A stretch of DNA of 64,000 nt, taken from contig JAJJXM010000001.1 of the NCBI GenBank assembly GCA_024516155.1, positions 310,001 through 374,000 on the forward strand, read 5' to 3'. Positions 10,293 to 22,206 of this stretch are shown piece by piece. This stretch comes from Pyronema omphalodes. Lineage: Eukaryota > Ascomycota > Pezizomycetes > Pezizales > Pyronemataceae. Under the pieces are notes generated by a model, which did no database searches, was not told the origin of the DNA, and saw nothing but the letters and a program-made list of their open reading frames with translations. The translations under genes and the position numbers were made by a program. Positions within the stretch are counted from its first letter, which is position 1, and each line of letters starts with the position of its first letter.

Positions 10293-11606
10293 TTATATTC
10301 CGCGACTTCTCCAATCCATGGGTAACCTTCCCTTTTGTGTTTGCTGTTGCTGTGTCGGCCGTGATTCCCGCTGTAATTGAGAATTTGACTTGACAGGAGA
10401 GCTTTGTCGCTGTCCGCCGTCATTCCCGCCTGGTCTCCTAACCAATGGCCTCGACTCGTTCCGGCTTGTGTTTTGTTGCTGGCCGCCCTCGTTTCCTTGC
10501 CTCCTAATGAGCGGTCTCGAGTCGGCTCGGTTGTTGTTAAAGTTCTGCCGATCATCTCGTCTGTGACTTTGCTGTTGTCGTTCCTGTCCACCACTTCCGG
10601 CACTCTGTTGATCCGCTCTCACAGGCCCGAAGTTATCCCTCCTCTTATCCTGATCATCCCCAATAACCGGATACTTCCTCTCCTGCGTTCCTCTCTTTAC
10701 CGGTAATTTCTGCATCTGCTCCCCTCGTTCTTCACTTTCCCGTAGATTATTATTCCTCGCCATATACCTAACCCCTTGGTACTCCCCAATTCTTTGCTTG
10801 GTGATCTTAATCTCTTTGCTGTTATACCCCTTCAAAGCCAACAACTTATCAACCCCCTGTCTAACCAACTTCACCAGCTCCTTCCAATCTACCGAAACCG
10901 CTTTAAACGTTGGCCAAAACGCCATCGTCCCCAGCAATTTCTCCTTCCTTTCCGGAATTGCTTTTGAAGCAGCAGCAGCAGCATCAGCACCACAATCCTC
11001 CAAAATTCCCTTCACCATCATGTCCGCCGTCTTCTCCAACCTCCGCGCCGTCGTCTCCATCTCCTCCTCCTCCTTGCCCCCCAACCTTTTCCTCCTCTTC
11101 TCCAACCTCTCCAAATCCACCGGGTCCCCATTTTCCCGCCATCCATACTGCGCCAACACCCTTTTCACCGCCTCCGTGACTCGCCTCCTGATCCGGTTCC
11201 GCACAGATGACTTCTTATGAACCGTCAATGGTATCACACAGTAAACATTAAATTGGTTTATCTTCTCCTTATATTGTTCTTCGGTACGCTTATATAGTGG
11301 GTGTAAAGGATTATCCACGACGTCGGAGGATACTACTGCGAAGGGATATGGTGAGATCTTTAGCTTGAAAATCTCGTTTTCTAGAGAGCCGCTGCTTTTC
11401 ATTACGAAGATGGAGGATCCGGGACGCATGCGCTCGTGCGGGTGTCGCGGGGGGTCGTGGTTCCACGGGTGAGCGGCCGGGGATGGACGGAAGTTCGAGG
11501 GGTTGTAGGAGTTGGGGTTGCTGTGGGCGGCGGTTTGGAGGGAGCGAAGCGGGAGGAGGAGTGGAGGTCGCCGTAGCAGGGTTGTCAGCCGCGGTCGCAG
11601 GGACAT
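10293..11606 (-). CDS. Predicted mitochondrial protein with RnpA-like (RNase P protein / S5-fold) core, 437 aa
   Basis: The start is placed at ATG 11606 rather than further upstream because it gives a classic mitochondrial presequence: MSLRPRLTTLLRRPP followed by LLLPLRSLQTAA, Arg-rich without acidic residues. Residues about 85-265 resemble bacterial RNase P protein: a strand FAVVSSDVV, then IPLTVHKKSSVRNRIRRRVTEAVKRVL, which fits the family's RNR signature followed by an Arg-rich helix, and after a charged insertion, GTMAFWPTFKAVSVDWKELVKLVRQGVDKLL, which sits where RnpA has its final strand and helix. The C-terminal 150 residues are low-complexity Gln/Arg/Asn/Gly-rich, suggesting RNA binding. 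Neighbours give no functional hint. The similarity is my own reading by eye; an alternative is a mitoribosome-associated protein of the same fold. Confidence 0.7.
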   Translation of the reverse strand: MSLRPRLTTLLRRPPLLLPLRSLQTAAHSNPNSYNPSNFRPSPAAHPWNHDPPRHPHERMRPGSSIFVMKSSGSLENEIFKLKISPYPFAVVSSDVVDNPLHPLYKRTEEQYKEKINQFNVYCVIPLTVHKKSSVRNRIRRRVTEAVKRVLAQYGWRENGDPVDLERLEKRRKRLGGKEEEEMETTARRLEKTADMMVKGILEDCGADAAAAASKAIPERKEKLLGTMAFWPTFKAVSVDWKELVKLVRQGVDKLLALKGYNSKEIKITKQRIGEYQGVRYMARNNNLRESEERGEQMQKLPVKRGTQERKYPVIGDDQDKRRDNFGPVRADQQSAGSGGQERQQQSHRRDDRQNFNNNRADSRPLIRRQGNEGGQQQNTSRNESRPLVRRPGGNDGGQRQSSPVKSNSQLQRESRPTQQQQTQKGRLPMDWRSRGI

Positions 11607-12233
11607 GATGTACGGTATGGTGTGGAGATCGTGGAGGCTGATCGGAGACTGGGTTGGAAAATGTGAGGTTGAAACGCTATGGTACTGTGATGCGTAGGTG
11701 CGGTGGTGCTGACTTTGTTTCAAATTTGTTGGTTGCTAGTAGGTATAGGTTATGGCAGTAGTGATTATAGATCGGCGAATTTGCGGATTATGAATCGAAG
11801 GTTGTAGGCTGCAGATTTCGTATTTGAGGATTTTGAGGATTTTGGGGATTTTTCGAAAAAGCGGTGATGCGGGGATGTTGAGGTTGTATATTTTTTTCAT
11901 CAGCGGCTCTAATGCCCACCTACTACCCTGCAGTTTCCTATGCACTTACAGGCATATTTTTATGGTCGGGAAAATTTCGACATGGGGGTATGATGAAAGG
12001 CTTGGCTTCCGGGAAGTGCATGCTGGCGGGAGATGCGTTGCACGCGCGTTTTTTTTTTTCTCCTTCTCTTTTAAACGCCTAAAGTCTCGAGATGTCATCA
12101 CATCACGCAAAAGATGCTACACGAGTATGTGACATCAATTTGATATATCTATTTCTAGCTAAATATCTATGATTCATACAACACCCGACTGCGGGTGAAT
12201 AAACTACAGTATATCTCTACAGAATAAACAAAT
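11607..12233. other. Intergenic, promoter of the RnpA-like gene and 3' side of BNA1
   Basis: About 630 bp. Nothing codes convincingly. A T11 run lies near 12049-12059. The sequence just above 12234 should be the BNA1 3' UTR (minus strand). Confidence 0.5.
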
Positions 12234-12918
12234 CTACATGTCCTCCTTCTTGGCGGGTGGGGCTGCCGTGGCAAGCTCTCCGCAGTGCTTGCATCTTCGG
12301 AGCTCTTCCGACTCTTTGAACGAGTTCACGGCGTCTTTGATCTGTGTTCCTAAGTTGGTACAGTGGAATGCTGCCTCGTGAACAACCTTCTTGCAGCCGG
12401 TACAATACCATCGTAGTCTATCGAGTGAGGACTCGGGTCTGGGCTGCTCAATGACGATTCCGACGGTATCGGCAAAGCGAACGGGGTTGTGGGGGGTGTT
12501 GGCTACTTTTTCTCAGCGGCTGTAAAATCTTTGGAAAAAAAGAGGGGTCCTACGAGGAAGCAAAAACATGTCGCCTTCGTTGATCCAGATGTCCTTGAAC
12601 TCCTCTCCATCAACTACTTTCAATAACATGCTGCCCTTGTATTGGTAGAACCATTCGGGCGTCTCGTTGATGTGGTAGTCGTTGCGGGCATTGGGTCCAC
12701 CGACAATCTGTGGGTATGGCTCTCAGTCCGAGCTCTCATCTCAGAGAAGAAGGTTGTACCATCACGGTCATGTGCTCATCGTAGACGCAGTAGTTGTTAA
12801 TAGGTGGCTGGAGGAGGTGGGAATTCTTCTCGAGCCTGATGATCGTTAATAGCTGCAAGGGAAGGTAATATGGGCGCAGGTACCAAGCGGGGATGTTGAG
12901 GGGTTTGGATAAAGGCAT
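12234..12918 (-). CDS. BNA1: 3-hydroxyanthranilate 3,4-dioxygenase
   Basis: Four exons on the minus strand: 12884-12918, 12760-12835, 12554-12707 and 12234-12502, giving 177 aa, the length of the yeast enzyme. The enzyme opens the 3-hydroxyanthranilate ring to the precursor of quinolinate in cytosolic de novo NAD+ synthesis. Iron ligands are visible: H49 and E55 in [13 protein letters not shown], and H93 in [11 protein letters not shown]. The second, rubredoxin-like metal site of the fungal/bacterial form is present as CTGC and CKHC near the C-terminus. The start [12 protein letters not shown] followed by [16 protein letters not shown] matches the family. All introns have GT...AG ends (48, 52 and 51 nt), and the total is divisible by three. 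A divergent copper transporter starts 700 bp away. Identification is firm. Confidence 0.93.
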
Positions 12919-13618
12919 CTTTGCAGGTTTGTTTGCGAATCTTCTGCAATTGGTATGTGATTTGTTTGGTACAGGTAGAAGTCGAGGTCGAGGTAAAAGT
13001 TCCGGAAGGGAAGATAAAACCCGAACTATACTACGGCGCGAATGCATCATCCCGATCATGGTTGGCATGGTATGTATGGTTGTATCTCCAACTCACATTT
13101 TCTCTCTCTCTCTCTCTCTCTCTGCCCCGCGCCACTATTATTTAGATGCGATTCTAACCGGTACCCCACAAAATGCGGGACGAGACTAATTCCGATGCTC
13201 ATCCATGGCTCATGTCATGCTCTCCGGTGGAAGCTCCCGAAGGCTCACGCCGCACCATACAGATAGCGCCCCTGGAAGTGCACTTCGCCGCCTGGTTGTA
13301 ACATCCTACATACGGTGACACAACACCAACCGATTCGACGATTAAAGACAACTAATAATCTGCTCATCCACAACTGAATTGAGAAGAAACCTTCTCATAA
13401 CAAAGTACTTGTCACGGGAATTTTATCCTGGGATGTCCACTCAGTTTACCCGGCATGATTAGAAGACGCGTGCGGGTTGCTTATGGTAGATAAGGCGGGA
13501 GCTCCCTTGATAACCTCCGATTCATAGCTTCCCCATCTGCCGAAAAGCAACGACACAGTGACCTCATAGCAACCAGCACAAAATACAAAACACCAAATAA
13601 CCTCACGCAATACACAAA
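12919..13618. promoter_or_regulatory. Shared intergenic region of the divergent BNA1 and copper-transporter genes
   Basis: About 700 bp that must hold both promoters. It contains a CT microsatellite (TTT followed by about eleven CT units) at 13098-13123. No copper-factor site could be assigned with confidence. Confidence 0.5.
13098..13123. repeat. CT dinucleotide microsatellite
   Basis: An uninterrupted run of about eleven CT units. It lies in the BNA1/CTR intergenic region and does not belong to an exon. Confidence 0.9.
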
Positions 13619-14283
13619 ATGGATCACAGCGCACACATGCACCACGGTTCCGGAGCAAGCCCTATGGACATGGGACATGGTGGAATGCCCAGTGGTGGTC
13701 ACCGCTGCCAGATGTCGATGTAATTTTACCTCAACGCCCCCCTCACTACATACACTAACTCCTGACTAAAGGTTGTTTACCTGGAATACCCAAGACCTTT
13801 GCCTCGTTTTCCGCTGGTGGCACGTTAGCGGACCTATAAGCCTTATCTTCTCTCTTCTCGGTGTTGTTGTTCTCTGTATGGGCTACGAATATGTTCGTTC
13901 CTGTGCTCATCGCTACGATGCCAGTCTTACTGCTGCACCATTAGGTATGTTCCCCCCTCCTATGCTCGGTTGCTGGCCTGCCCTGAAATGCGAGCGGCCA
14001 AATCGGCCGACCCACCTACAATGCACCCAGCAACTCATTCCTTTTAGATGCACCGACGGAAGATAGTACACTTCTGACACCTGGTTTAGTGCGGAAGAAG
14101 AAGAGTGGGAAATTGATTAAAGGAGCGTTTTATGGTGCGCAGGTTTTCTATAGTTTCTTTATTATGTTGTTGTTTATGACCTATAATGGTTGGGTTATGA
14201 TTGCGGTTGCTGTAGGTGCTATGCTTGGGTATCTTGTCTGGGGTGATGATGAACCAGCTGGTAAGAGCGTTGCTTGTCACTAG
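13619..14283 (+). CDS. Ctr-family copper transporter (Ctr2/Ctr6-like)
   Basis: Three exons: 13619-13719, 13772-13944 and 14048-14283, giving 169 aa. The family forms trimeric high-affinity Cu(I) channels in the plasma or vacuolar membrane. The N-terminus is a Met/His-rich copper-binding segment (MDHSAHMHHGSG, then MDMGHGGM and HRCQMSM). Next comes LFTWNTQDLCLVFRWWH, typical of the Ctr2/Ctr6 branch, leading into TM1 (about residues 55-77), a loop with a KKKSGK stretch, TM2 containing the MLLFM (MxxxM) copper-selectivity motif, and TM3 with GAMLGYLVWG (GxxxG). The short soluble tail ends SVACH, so it carries a Cys next to a terminal His. Splice joins restore M-L-F and L-D-A-P at codon phase 2 and 1. 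Whether it is vacuolar or plasma-membrane cannot be told. Confidence 0.92.
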
Positions 14284-15845
14284 GATGGACAAGGCAGCCT
14301 GGCGAGGAATGATGTGATGGATGTGTGAAGTTGATACCCAAGGAACATATTGTGAAAACACATAGCAATGGATTGGACGGGTGATGAGTAAAGATAATCT
14401 AAGTTGCCATTTGCACTACACAAACTGAAAAGTGGACACGATTTTATCATGTCGAGAGCTTGAGGAGCTCAATTCAGATGGGACTACAACCTCTGTGAAT
14501 CGTGCTTCCATCGTCTCATATCACTTTATTCCAAAGTCCCACAAACGTTACATTCATTTATTCGAGAACGCCTGAAGACGCGTGTAAGATGTTTCAAATA
14601 TGTTTAGTATTCAGAAGAAACCTTTCTTCAAAACAGCTGTTTTGAAACACATCGTACACGTCATCATAGCTGCAAACACTTAGGTTCTCTAGACTTCGGA
14701 AGTTCTTGGTTCCCGGGAATTCCCCACGAATGCCCAACAACACGACGGAAGAAAAGAACGGGCCGAATACCGAGTCCCGAAAGCTGCCTTGCACTGGTCA
14801 CTCGCGCGAGCGTGTTTCGGTGCGCTTTTGCCGTGTCGCCTGTCCAAATCGGTATTAGATAACAACCCTGTTTCCAAAATGGCGTCATGCAAGAACCGGG
14901 GTTACACAAGACCGTCAAGAATGCCTAGCCCAATCATTCCATAGCACTCGGAGCTAAGGTCATTTTAAAGCTGTCAATGACAGCACAGACTTCTCATGGC
15001 AGACCAGCCCCGCCAGTCCCCCCGCCGAGGTCATAGAATTAAGAGTGGAGGGGTAAATTGAAGTTATAAACATGTTTCAATTTATAGGAAGCTTTAATAC
15101 ATACGAGGCTGTGTAGCTGTTATGAATACAGTCGATGAGTGAGTATGTAAATGGTAGCCGGCTGAGGAAAGACACATCGGTCAGCTTATCAATGGTTGCA
15201 CCGGAATACGCGAAGAGCGGATGAAACGGCATGCCGCATACCGGATGTGCTGACGACAGCGGCCATGGCACTATCGGCCGCGGCCCAGAGAATACATTTT
15301 TGCACGCAGGTAAGAAAATATCTTGGGAGATTTTCTGATGGCATCGTGAAATATATTCAACTTCGACTGCTTTAGTTGGTTGTAAAATTGCATAGCTCTT
15401 TAAAGCTGTGTCCGCTATCTAATTCCGCGGGCGTTTTTGGAAGGTGGACCCTGCTTTTATGTATGCAAACTCTCGGCTTTGGGGATGAGCTGCTGTTTGG
15501 AAAAAAAACACCAATTATGGATCTTTCATTCATTCCAATTCCTCTTTCGCGATAGGCTGCTTTCTTAAGGGAACGGTGGCATTTGCTGACGATGGCCATC
15601 ATATGTGACTGTGGTTCGTGTCTAACTCATCACGTGATGTCCGGCGTTTAAAATTATGTACTATCCGTGTCTCATGGCGACTGCTCTCGAGTGCAATAGT
15701 TAACTGAAGCAACCACATCACTTAATCACCAGCAACACCCGAGGGTCACGGTTCGCGATACCAACACACTCATTCGATACAGCGACAGCATTCGTTTTGA
15801 GATATAATTGGATCCGACTTTTCACCTCCCTGGAAAGCCATCGCC
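14284..15845. other. Intergenic, no supported gene; SEC7 upstream region
   Basis: About 1.56 kb. Frames at 14594-14918 and 15077-15602 look random: no domain and no splice pattern that extends them. The last 150 bases form the SEC7 leader, ending in GCCATCGCCATGG, a good start context. Confidence 0.5.
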
Positions 15846-18800
15846 ATGGCGGAGGAACAGAAACCCGTATCGGCGGCACCTGAAGAAGAAGCCAGCGTAG
15901 CTGTTGCGGAACTGGCAAACGACGCCCCTTTGTCGCCCATTTCATTAAAACCAACAGCCAGCCCAGAAGAGGCTGAAGTTACCGAAAATAATAACGTACC
16001 AGAGCTCACACTGGAAACAGAAGATGTCCCGACCGTGATTTCTACTGACCAGGAAGCTCCAGCTTCTCCGATCACAGCACCGGAGGAGCTAGCGGAGGTT
16101 TCTCTCGACTCAACACCTCCCCCACAAGAACCCACCTTGCCACAACCAATGCCAACTATATCGCTTCCAAATGGAGATGAAGCTACCACGGCGGAGGATG
16201 GCACCATACCTAGATCACAAACCCCGGACTCTCAAGCATCCTCCTACAAGGACAGAGAGCTCCCTCCTCTTCCCACTACCGAATCACCAGTTCCTATGAG
16301 CCCCGAAATCTCAAAAGGAATCCCGATTAATCTATCCAATGGTGCAGCATCAGATACACCGCCGACAAGCACCCCAGAACCTCCACAGGCTCCAGCCAGA
16401 ACCCCATCACGGAACACGGCATCCACGCCCACCGGAGAAACACCTAAAGTTACATCAGCGTCCCTAGGAAAGAGCAATGCTGCAGGCCAGGTCACGATAT
16501 CGTCTATGGTATTCGTTGTCCAGGCTCTCGAGCAGATTGGTGCATCCAAGGAGTCCCGGCGCAGAAAGGCTCTTGCAGATGCTGTACAGAAGGCACTGGA
16601 GGCAATTCAGAGAACTGCACCAGAGCCTCCAAATGATCCGAATATTATTTTCGAGCCATTACACCTTGCTTGTATGACTGGAAACCCACAACTAGCCACA
16701 ACAGCTTTGGACTGTATTGGAAAGCTCATCAGTTATTCTTACTTCTCAATCCTTCCAAAATTCCATGACGATCCAGACAAGCCCCAGCCACAGCCCCTAA
16801 TTGAGAGGGCCATTGAGACTATCTGTGAATGCTTTCAAGGAGATGCGACCTCCGACGCTGTTCAGTTACAGATCGTCAAGGCCCTTTTGGCGGCGGTTTT
16901 GAACGACAAGGTAATAGTTCATGGATCAGGACTATTGAAGGCTATCAGACAGACCTACAACATCTTTCTTCTGTCAAGGAGTAGTGCGAATCAGCAAACT
17001 GCCCAAGGAACTCTAACGCAAATGGTGCATACCGTGTTTGAGCGTGTCAAGATGCGTATGTCAGCGAAGGAGGCCAGGGCTATGGCAAGCAGGAACCGTA
17101 GCGCCTCAACCTTAAATATTAGGGTCCCCAGTGCCGACACCGAATCGACCAGCTCTGGGGGTGAGCACGATGCTCTACCACCAGCGGGAGATATTGAGGT
17201 TCCCCAGGAGAGGATTACTTTACAGAGCTTCGAGAACCGCAAGAGTTTTGACGATGAGAGAATTACGGATTCTGCTCCTACCACAGCTCCTCGGAAGCCC
17301 CGCCCTTCCTCTGCCTCTGATGCCATTTCTGAGGCTGCGGAGATCGCCCAAGAATTGGAGGAGGATGAAATTTTCGTCAAGGATGCTTTCTTGGTAATCC
17401 GCTCAATGTGTAAACTTTCCATTAAAACACTCCCAGCGGAACAGATTGCGGACTTGAAGTCACTTGGCATGAGGAGTAAATTGCTCGCCTTGCACTTGAT
17501 CCATGTGATTTTGATGCATCATATGTCCATTTTTGTCTCTCCATATGCTACCATTAAGAGCTCAAGTGGCAGTGAACCCACTGGATTCGTGCACGCTATC
17601 AAGCAATACTTGTGTTTGACATTGAGTAGAAATGCTGCGAGCGCCGTTCCTCATGTGTTCGACGTCTGCTGTGAGATCTTCTGGTTGATTCTTGCCCACA
17701 TGAGAGTGATGCTGAAGGTTAGTTCCCTTCAATATTTGATGAAGTCGTAAATTTATTAATATTTTGAATAGCAAGAAATTGAGGTGTTGATGAGAGAAAT
17801 CTACATGGGTATTCTCGATAACAGGCATTCTAGTCCTCAACAGAAGACATATCTCTTACATGTTCTTGAGAGACTCTGCTCTAACCCCCAGGCACTTGTG
17901 GAGATTTACTTGAACTACGATTGTGATGGATCTGCTTTGGACAATATGTTCCAAAGGTCAGTAGCTCGAGTCCCTTGTATCCTAAAAAGCGATTGCTAAT
18001 CTCCGCATAGACTCATCGAGCATCTTGCAAGAATTGCTACCAGCCACGTTCCTATCACGGACGTCCAGCTACAGGCTTACAATGAGCAAGTTAAAGCCAA
18101 ATCACCACTTAACCCTCGTGGACCTTCTACACTCCCGCCATCCCTCTCCACCGCTTCTCTTTCTGCGCCCTCGGCCACCCCCGTTGAACCTGCCTTCCCC
18201 CGCGAATACCCTCTCCGTAAACAGTCTTTAGATTGCTTAATCAACATCCTACAGTCTATGGTAGACTGGTCTCAGAAAGAGCACGCCGACCCTCTAAATA
18301 CCACCTTGAGTGAGGATGCGAGGGAGTCTTTGGACCATTCGCTATCAACCCCTCGTCGAAGCTCACAGGCTGTCACTCCGATTAGCACGACACCCCAACC
18401 CGAGGCTGCGGATTACATCACTACTACTTCTGATGATCCCAACCACCTCCAGAGGGAGAAGCAGAGAAAGACTGCACTCATGGAAGCTGTCCGCCAGTTT
18501 AACTTCAAGCCGAAGAGGGGTATCAAGGCCTTGATTGATAACGGATTCATCAAGAGCAAGGAGCCTGAAGATATTGCGGAATTCCTCCTCAAGGGACCTG
18601 CCCAACTTGACAAGGCTATGATTGGAGAGTACCTTGGTGAAGGTGCTCCCGAGAATGTGGCTATCATGCACAAATTTGTTGACTTGATGGATTTTACCCG
18701 TATGCTCTTCGTTGACGCTCTTAGACGGTTCCTTCAGAGTTTCAGATTGCCTGGAGAGGCCCAGAAGATTGATCGTTTCATGTTGAAATTCGCGGAACGA

Positions 18801-21800
18801 TATATCTCTGGTAACCCCAATGCCTTTGCTAACGCCGACACTGCCTACGTTTTGGCTTACTCCGTTATTATGTTGAACACCGATCAGCACAGTGAGAAGC
18901 TCAAGGGCAAGGCTAGAATGACGAAGGAAGACTTCATTAAGAACAACCGTGGTATTAACGATAATGCGGATTTGCCCGAGGAATATCTTGGACGCATTTA
19001 CGACGAGATTAGAACCAACGAGATTGTTCTTGAGGGAGAGAGGGAGGCTAGCAAGATTGACTTTAACGCACAACCTGCTGGTGGTATCGTCGAGGGTATT
19101 GGAAGAGTTATCTACAACGCCGGAAGAGACCTTGAGAGAGATGCCTACGTTCTTGCCAGTACCGAGATGGCCAACAAGACTGAGCAGTTGTTCAAGACCT
19201 TACTCAAGGCTCAGAAGAAGAACGGTTCCCAGTCCTACTTTTCTGGTTTCATCCAGGCGACTTCCTCGAAGCACATTGGACCTATGTTCGAGGTCTCCTG
19301 GATGTCCTTCCTTTCTTCCCTTTCCGGATCAGCCCAGGAGTCTAACGATGTCGAAACCATCAGACAGTGCATGGAGGGATTCAGACTGGCAATAAGGATT
19401 GCCTGTTTCTTCGATTTGGAGACGTGCAGAATTGCCTTCGTTACAGCACTTGCCAAGTTTACTCATCTCAACAACCTCAGCGAAATGAAGGCCAAGAATG
19501 TCGAAGCCCTCAGAGCACTTCTCGATGTTGCCCAGAGCGAAGGAAATATGTTGAAGTCTTCATGGCGTGATGTTTTGACTTGCATCAGTCAGCTTGAGAG
19601 ATTCCAGCTTATTTCTTCTGGAGTCGATGAAGGAGCCGTCCCCGACGTCACCAGAAGCCGCATCGTTCAGGATAACTCGGAACCGAGAAACTCGATGTCT
19701 TCTCAGAGACCTGCACCTATCCGTACACGTGGTAGAGCACATAGTACCTACACTATCTACGCCCCGGAGGTCGCAGAGGAGTCTCGCTCAAGAGAAGTCG
19801 TTATCGCAGTTGACCGGATATTTGCCAACACCAGCAGGCTTAACGGAGCTGCAATTGTCAGCTTCGTCAAAGCATTGACCGAGGTATCATGGCAGGAGAT
19901 TCAGAGCTCTGGTCAAAGCGAGCATCCCAGAATGTTCAGTTTGCAGAAGCTGGTGGAGATCAGTTACTACAACATGGACCGTATTCGTGTGGAGTGGAGT
20001 GGATTCTGGGCGATCCTTGGAGAGCACTTTAACCAGGTTGGATGTCACGCCAATACTAATGTTGTGTTCTTTGCTCTGGACTCTTTGAGACAGCTTTCTA
20101 TGCGTTTCTTGGAGAAGCCGGAGTTGTCCCACTTCAAGTTCCAAAAAGACTTCTTGAGGCCGTTCGAACATGTTATGACAAACTCTACTGTTGTTCCGGT
20201 CAAGGATATGGTCTTGAGTTGCTTGAGCCAGATGCTTCAGGCTAGAGGAGACAACATCCGTTCTGGATGGGGAACCATGTTCGGTGTTTTTACTACGGCA
20301 GCTAAGGAAAATTATGGTATGTCAATAGTTCAATTCCAATACACAATAGTAACTAATCCTTCAGCAGCTTCCATTGTAAACCTGGCCTTCGAGAGCGTCA
20401 GGAGAATCTACAAAGATCGCTTTAGCGTAGTTGTTCAGCAAGGAGCTTTCGCTGATATGATTGTCTGCTTGACCCAGTTCGCTAAGAACCAACGGTTCCC
20501 TCAGATTTCATTGAAGGCGATTGAAACCTTGAAGAATACTGTTCCTGCTATGCTTGCTTGCCCTGAATGCCCGCTTTCACAGCTGGCCCCTCCCTCACCC
20601 CAGGAGGCTCAGGTCCGGACAGTCAAGGAAGACCCAATGGTCAAGTACTGGTTCCCGGTACTCTTTGCCTTCCACGACATTTTGATGACCGGCGAGGATC
20701 TGGAAGCACGGACAAGAGCCCTTGGACATCTCTTCGATGTCCTTGTCAAGTATGGTGGCGATTTCCCTCCCGACTTCTGGGACACCGTCTGCCAGGAGCT
20801 TCTCTTCCCCATCTTCCTTGTCCTTAAATCCCGCTCGGAAATGGTTCAATTCAACTCACAAGAGCAGGTCGGTCTATGGTTGTCAACAACTATGATCCAG
20901 GCTCTCAGAAACCTCATTGCCCTCCTAACCCACTATTTCGATATCCTTGAGCGTTTGCTGGACGGCTTCTTGGACCTTCTTGTTACCTGTATCTGCCAGG
21001 AGAATGACACTATCGCCCGTATCGGATCCTCATGTCTCCAGCAGCTTATCCTTCAGAGCGTTAACAAGCTCAAGCCCCAACACTGGAGCAAGATTGTCTC
21101 TGCATTCGTTCAACTCTTCGAGACTACCACCGCAAACCAGCTCTTCTCAGCTTTGGCCACCGGAAATGTTCGTACTCCTAGCATGAGCGCGGCTTCCACA
21201 CACAGCCAGCCAATGTCAATTTCTGAACTCAGCACTTCCGCAATTGAAGAAGACGACGGAGAGAATGCTTTGGCGATTGGTGGACTAACAACTGGCGATG
21301 CCGAATCCTCTGCTGATGAGGGCGCGCTTTCGGATCCCAATGGCATTCGTAGCCCTCTTACTGCTGCTCTTGAGGACTACAAACCCCACGCACTTCCCCA
21401 ACAACCTGTTGTTACCGCGGCTAGACGGAAGTTCTTTAATAAGATCATCACTCAGTGTGTCCTACAGTTGTTGATGATCGAGACTGTATCAGAACTCTTC
21501 CAGAATGACCAGGTCTACGATAAGATCCCATCATCCGAGTTGCTCCGTCTCATGTCTCTCCTAAAGAAGAGTTTTAGCTTCGCAAGAAGATTCAACGGCG
21601 ACAAAGAGTTGAGAATGAAGCTTTGGAGAGAAGGTTTCATGAGACAACCTCCTAATCTCTTGAAACAGGAGAGTGGATCTGCATCTACCTACGTTTCCAT
21701 CCTTCTCAGAATGTACCATGATGATAAGCGAGAGCGAAGAGAGAGCAGAGCTGCTATTGAGGATGCTCTTATTCCGTAAGTCGAACCCCTTATCCCACAC

Positions 21801-22206
21801 ATAAATACAACTTATATGAAAACACAACCGCTAACGGAAAGGACCAAATAGTTTGTGTATCGACATCATCCATGGCTTCATAGTTCTCGACGAAGAAACT
21901 CAACAACGAAATATCCTAGCGTGGCGCCCCGTAGTCGTCGATGTTCTAGAAGGCTACACCAACTTCCCAGAAACGGATTTCAACCGCTATATCAGCACCT
22001 TCTACCCATTGGCCGTGGAGCTGCTGGGTAGAGATCTTGGAAGAGATACTAGGTCGGCTTTACAGGCTATGTTGAGACGTGTGGGGGAGACGCAGAATTT
22101 GGGAGGCCCGGCTAAGGTTCCTAGGAGAAGGGGAAGTGAGATTTCCGTCAGGAATGGTGTGCCGGCTAATAGAGTACGGAAAGCGAGTGGTGCTATGCAG
22201 AGTTAG
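15846..22206 (+). CDS. SEC7: SEC7, ARF guanine-nucleotide exchange factor of the trans-Golgi
   Basis: Five exons: 15846-17717, 17772-17956, 18011-20316, 20365 (or 20368)-21775 and 21852-22206, about 2042 aa, right for the large Sec7/BIG family. It exchanges GDP for GTP on ARF to recruit coats and adaptors at the late Golgi. Order: disordered Pro/Ser/Glu-rich N-terminus (1-215), DCB region from about 220 (FVVQALEQIGASKESRRRKAL), HUS region with the HUS box NYDCD at the end of exon 2, Sec7 catalytic domain about 838-1019 with the catalytic Glu in FRLPGEAQK (about residue 935) and YSVIMLNTDQHS, then HDS repeats including WFPVLFAFHDILMTGEDLEAR. The C-terminus is short and basic. Splice joins keep frame throughout. 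The third intron has no in-frame stop and a NAGNAG acceptor (see findings). Confidence 0.96.
20317..20367 (+). promoter_or_regulatory. SEC7 intron 3 with tandem NAGNAG acceptor
   Basis: Donor GTATGT at 20317. Two adjacent acceptors, TTCAG ending at 20364 and CAG ending at 20367, give introns of 48 or 51 nt. Both lengths are multiples of three and the intron has no in-frame stop, so all three products (two splice choices, or retention) keep the reading frame. Confidence 0.75.

Noticed and set aside
10910..11220. Plus-strand Pro/Ser-rich frames
   Set aside because: Antisense of the RnpA-like gene; the composition is the mirror of its charged region.
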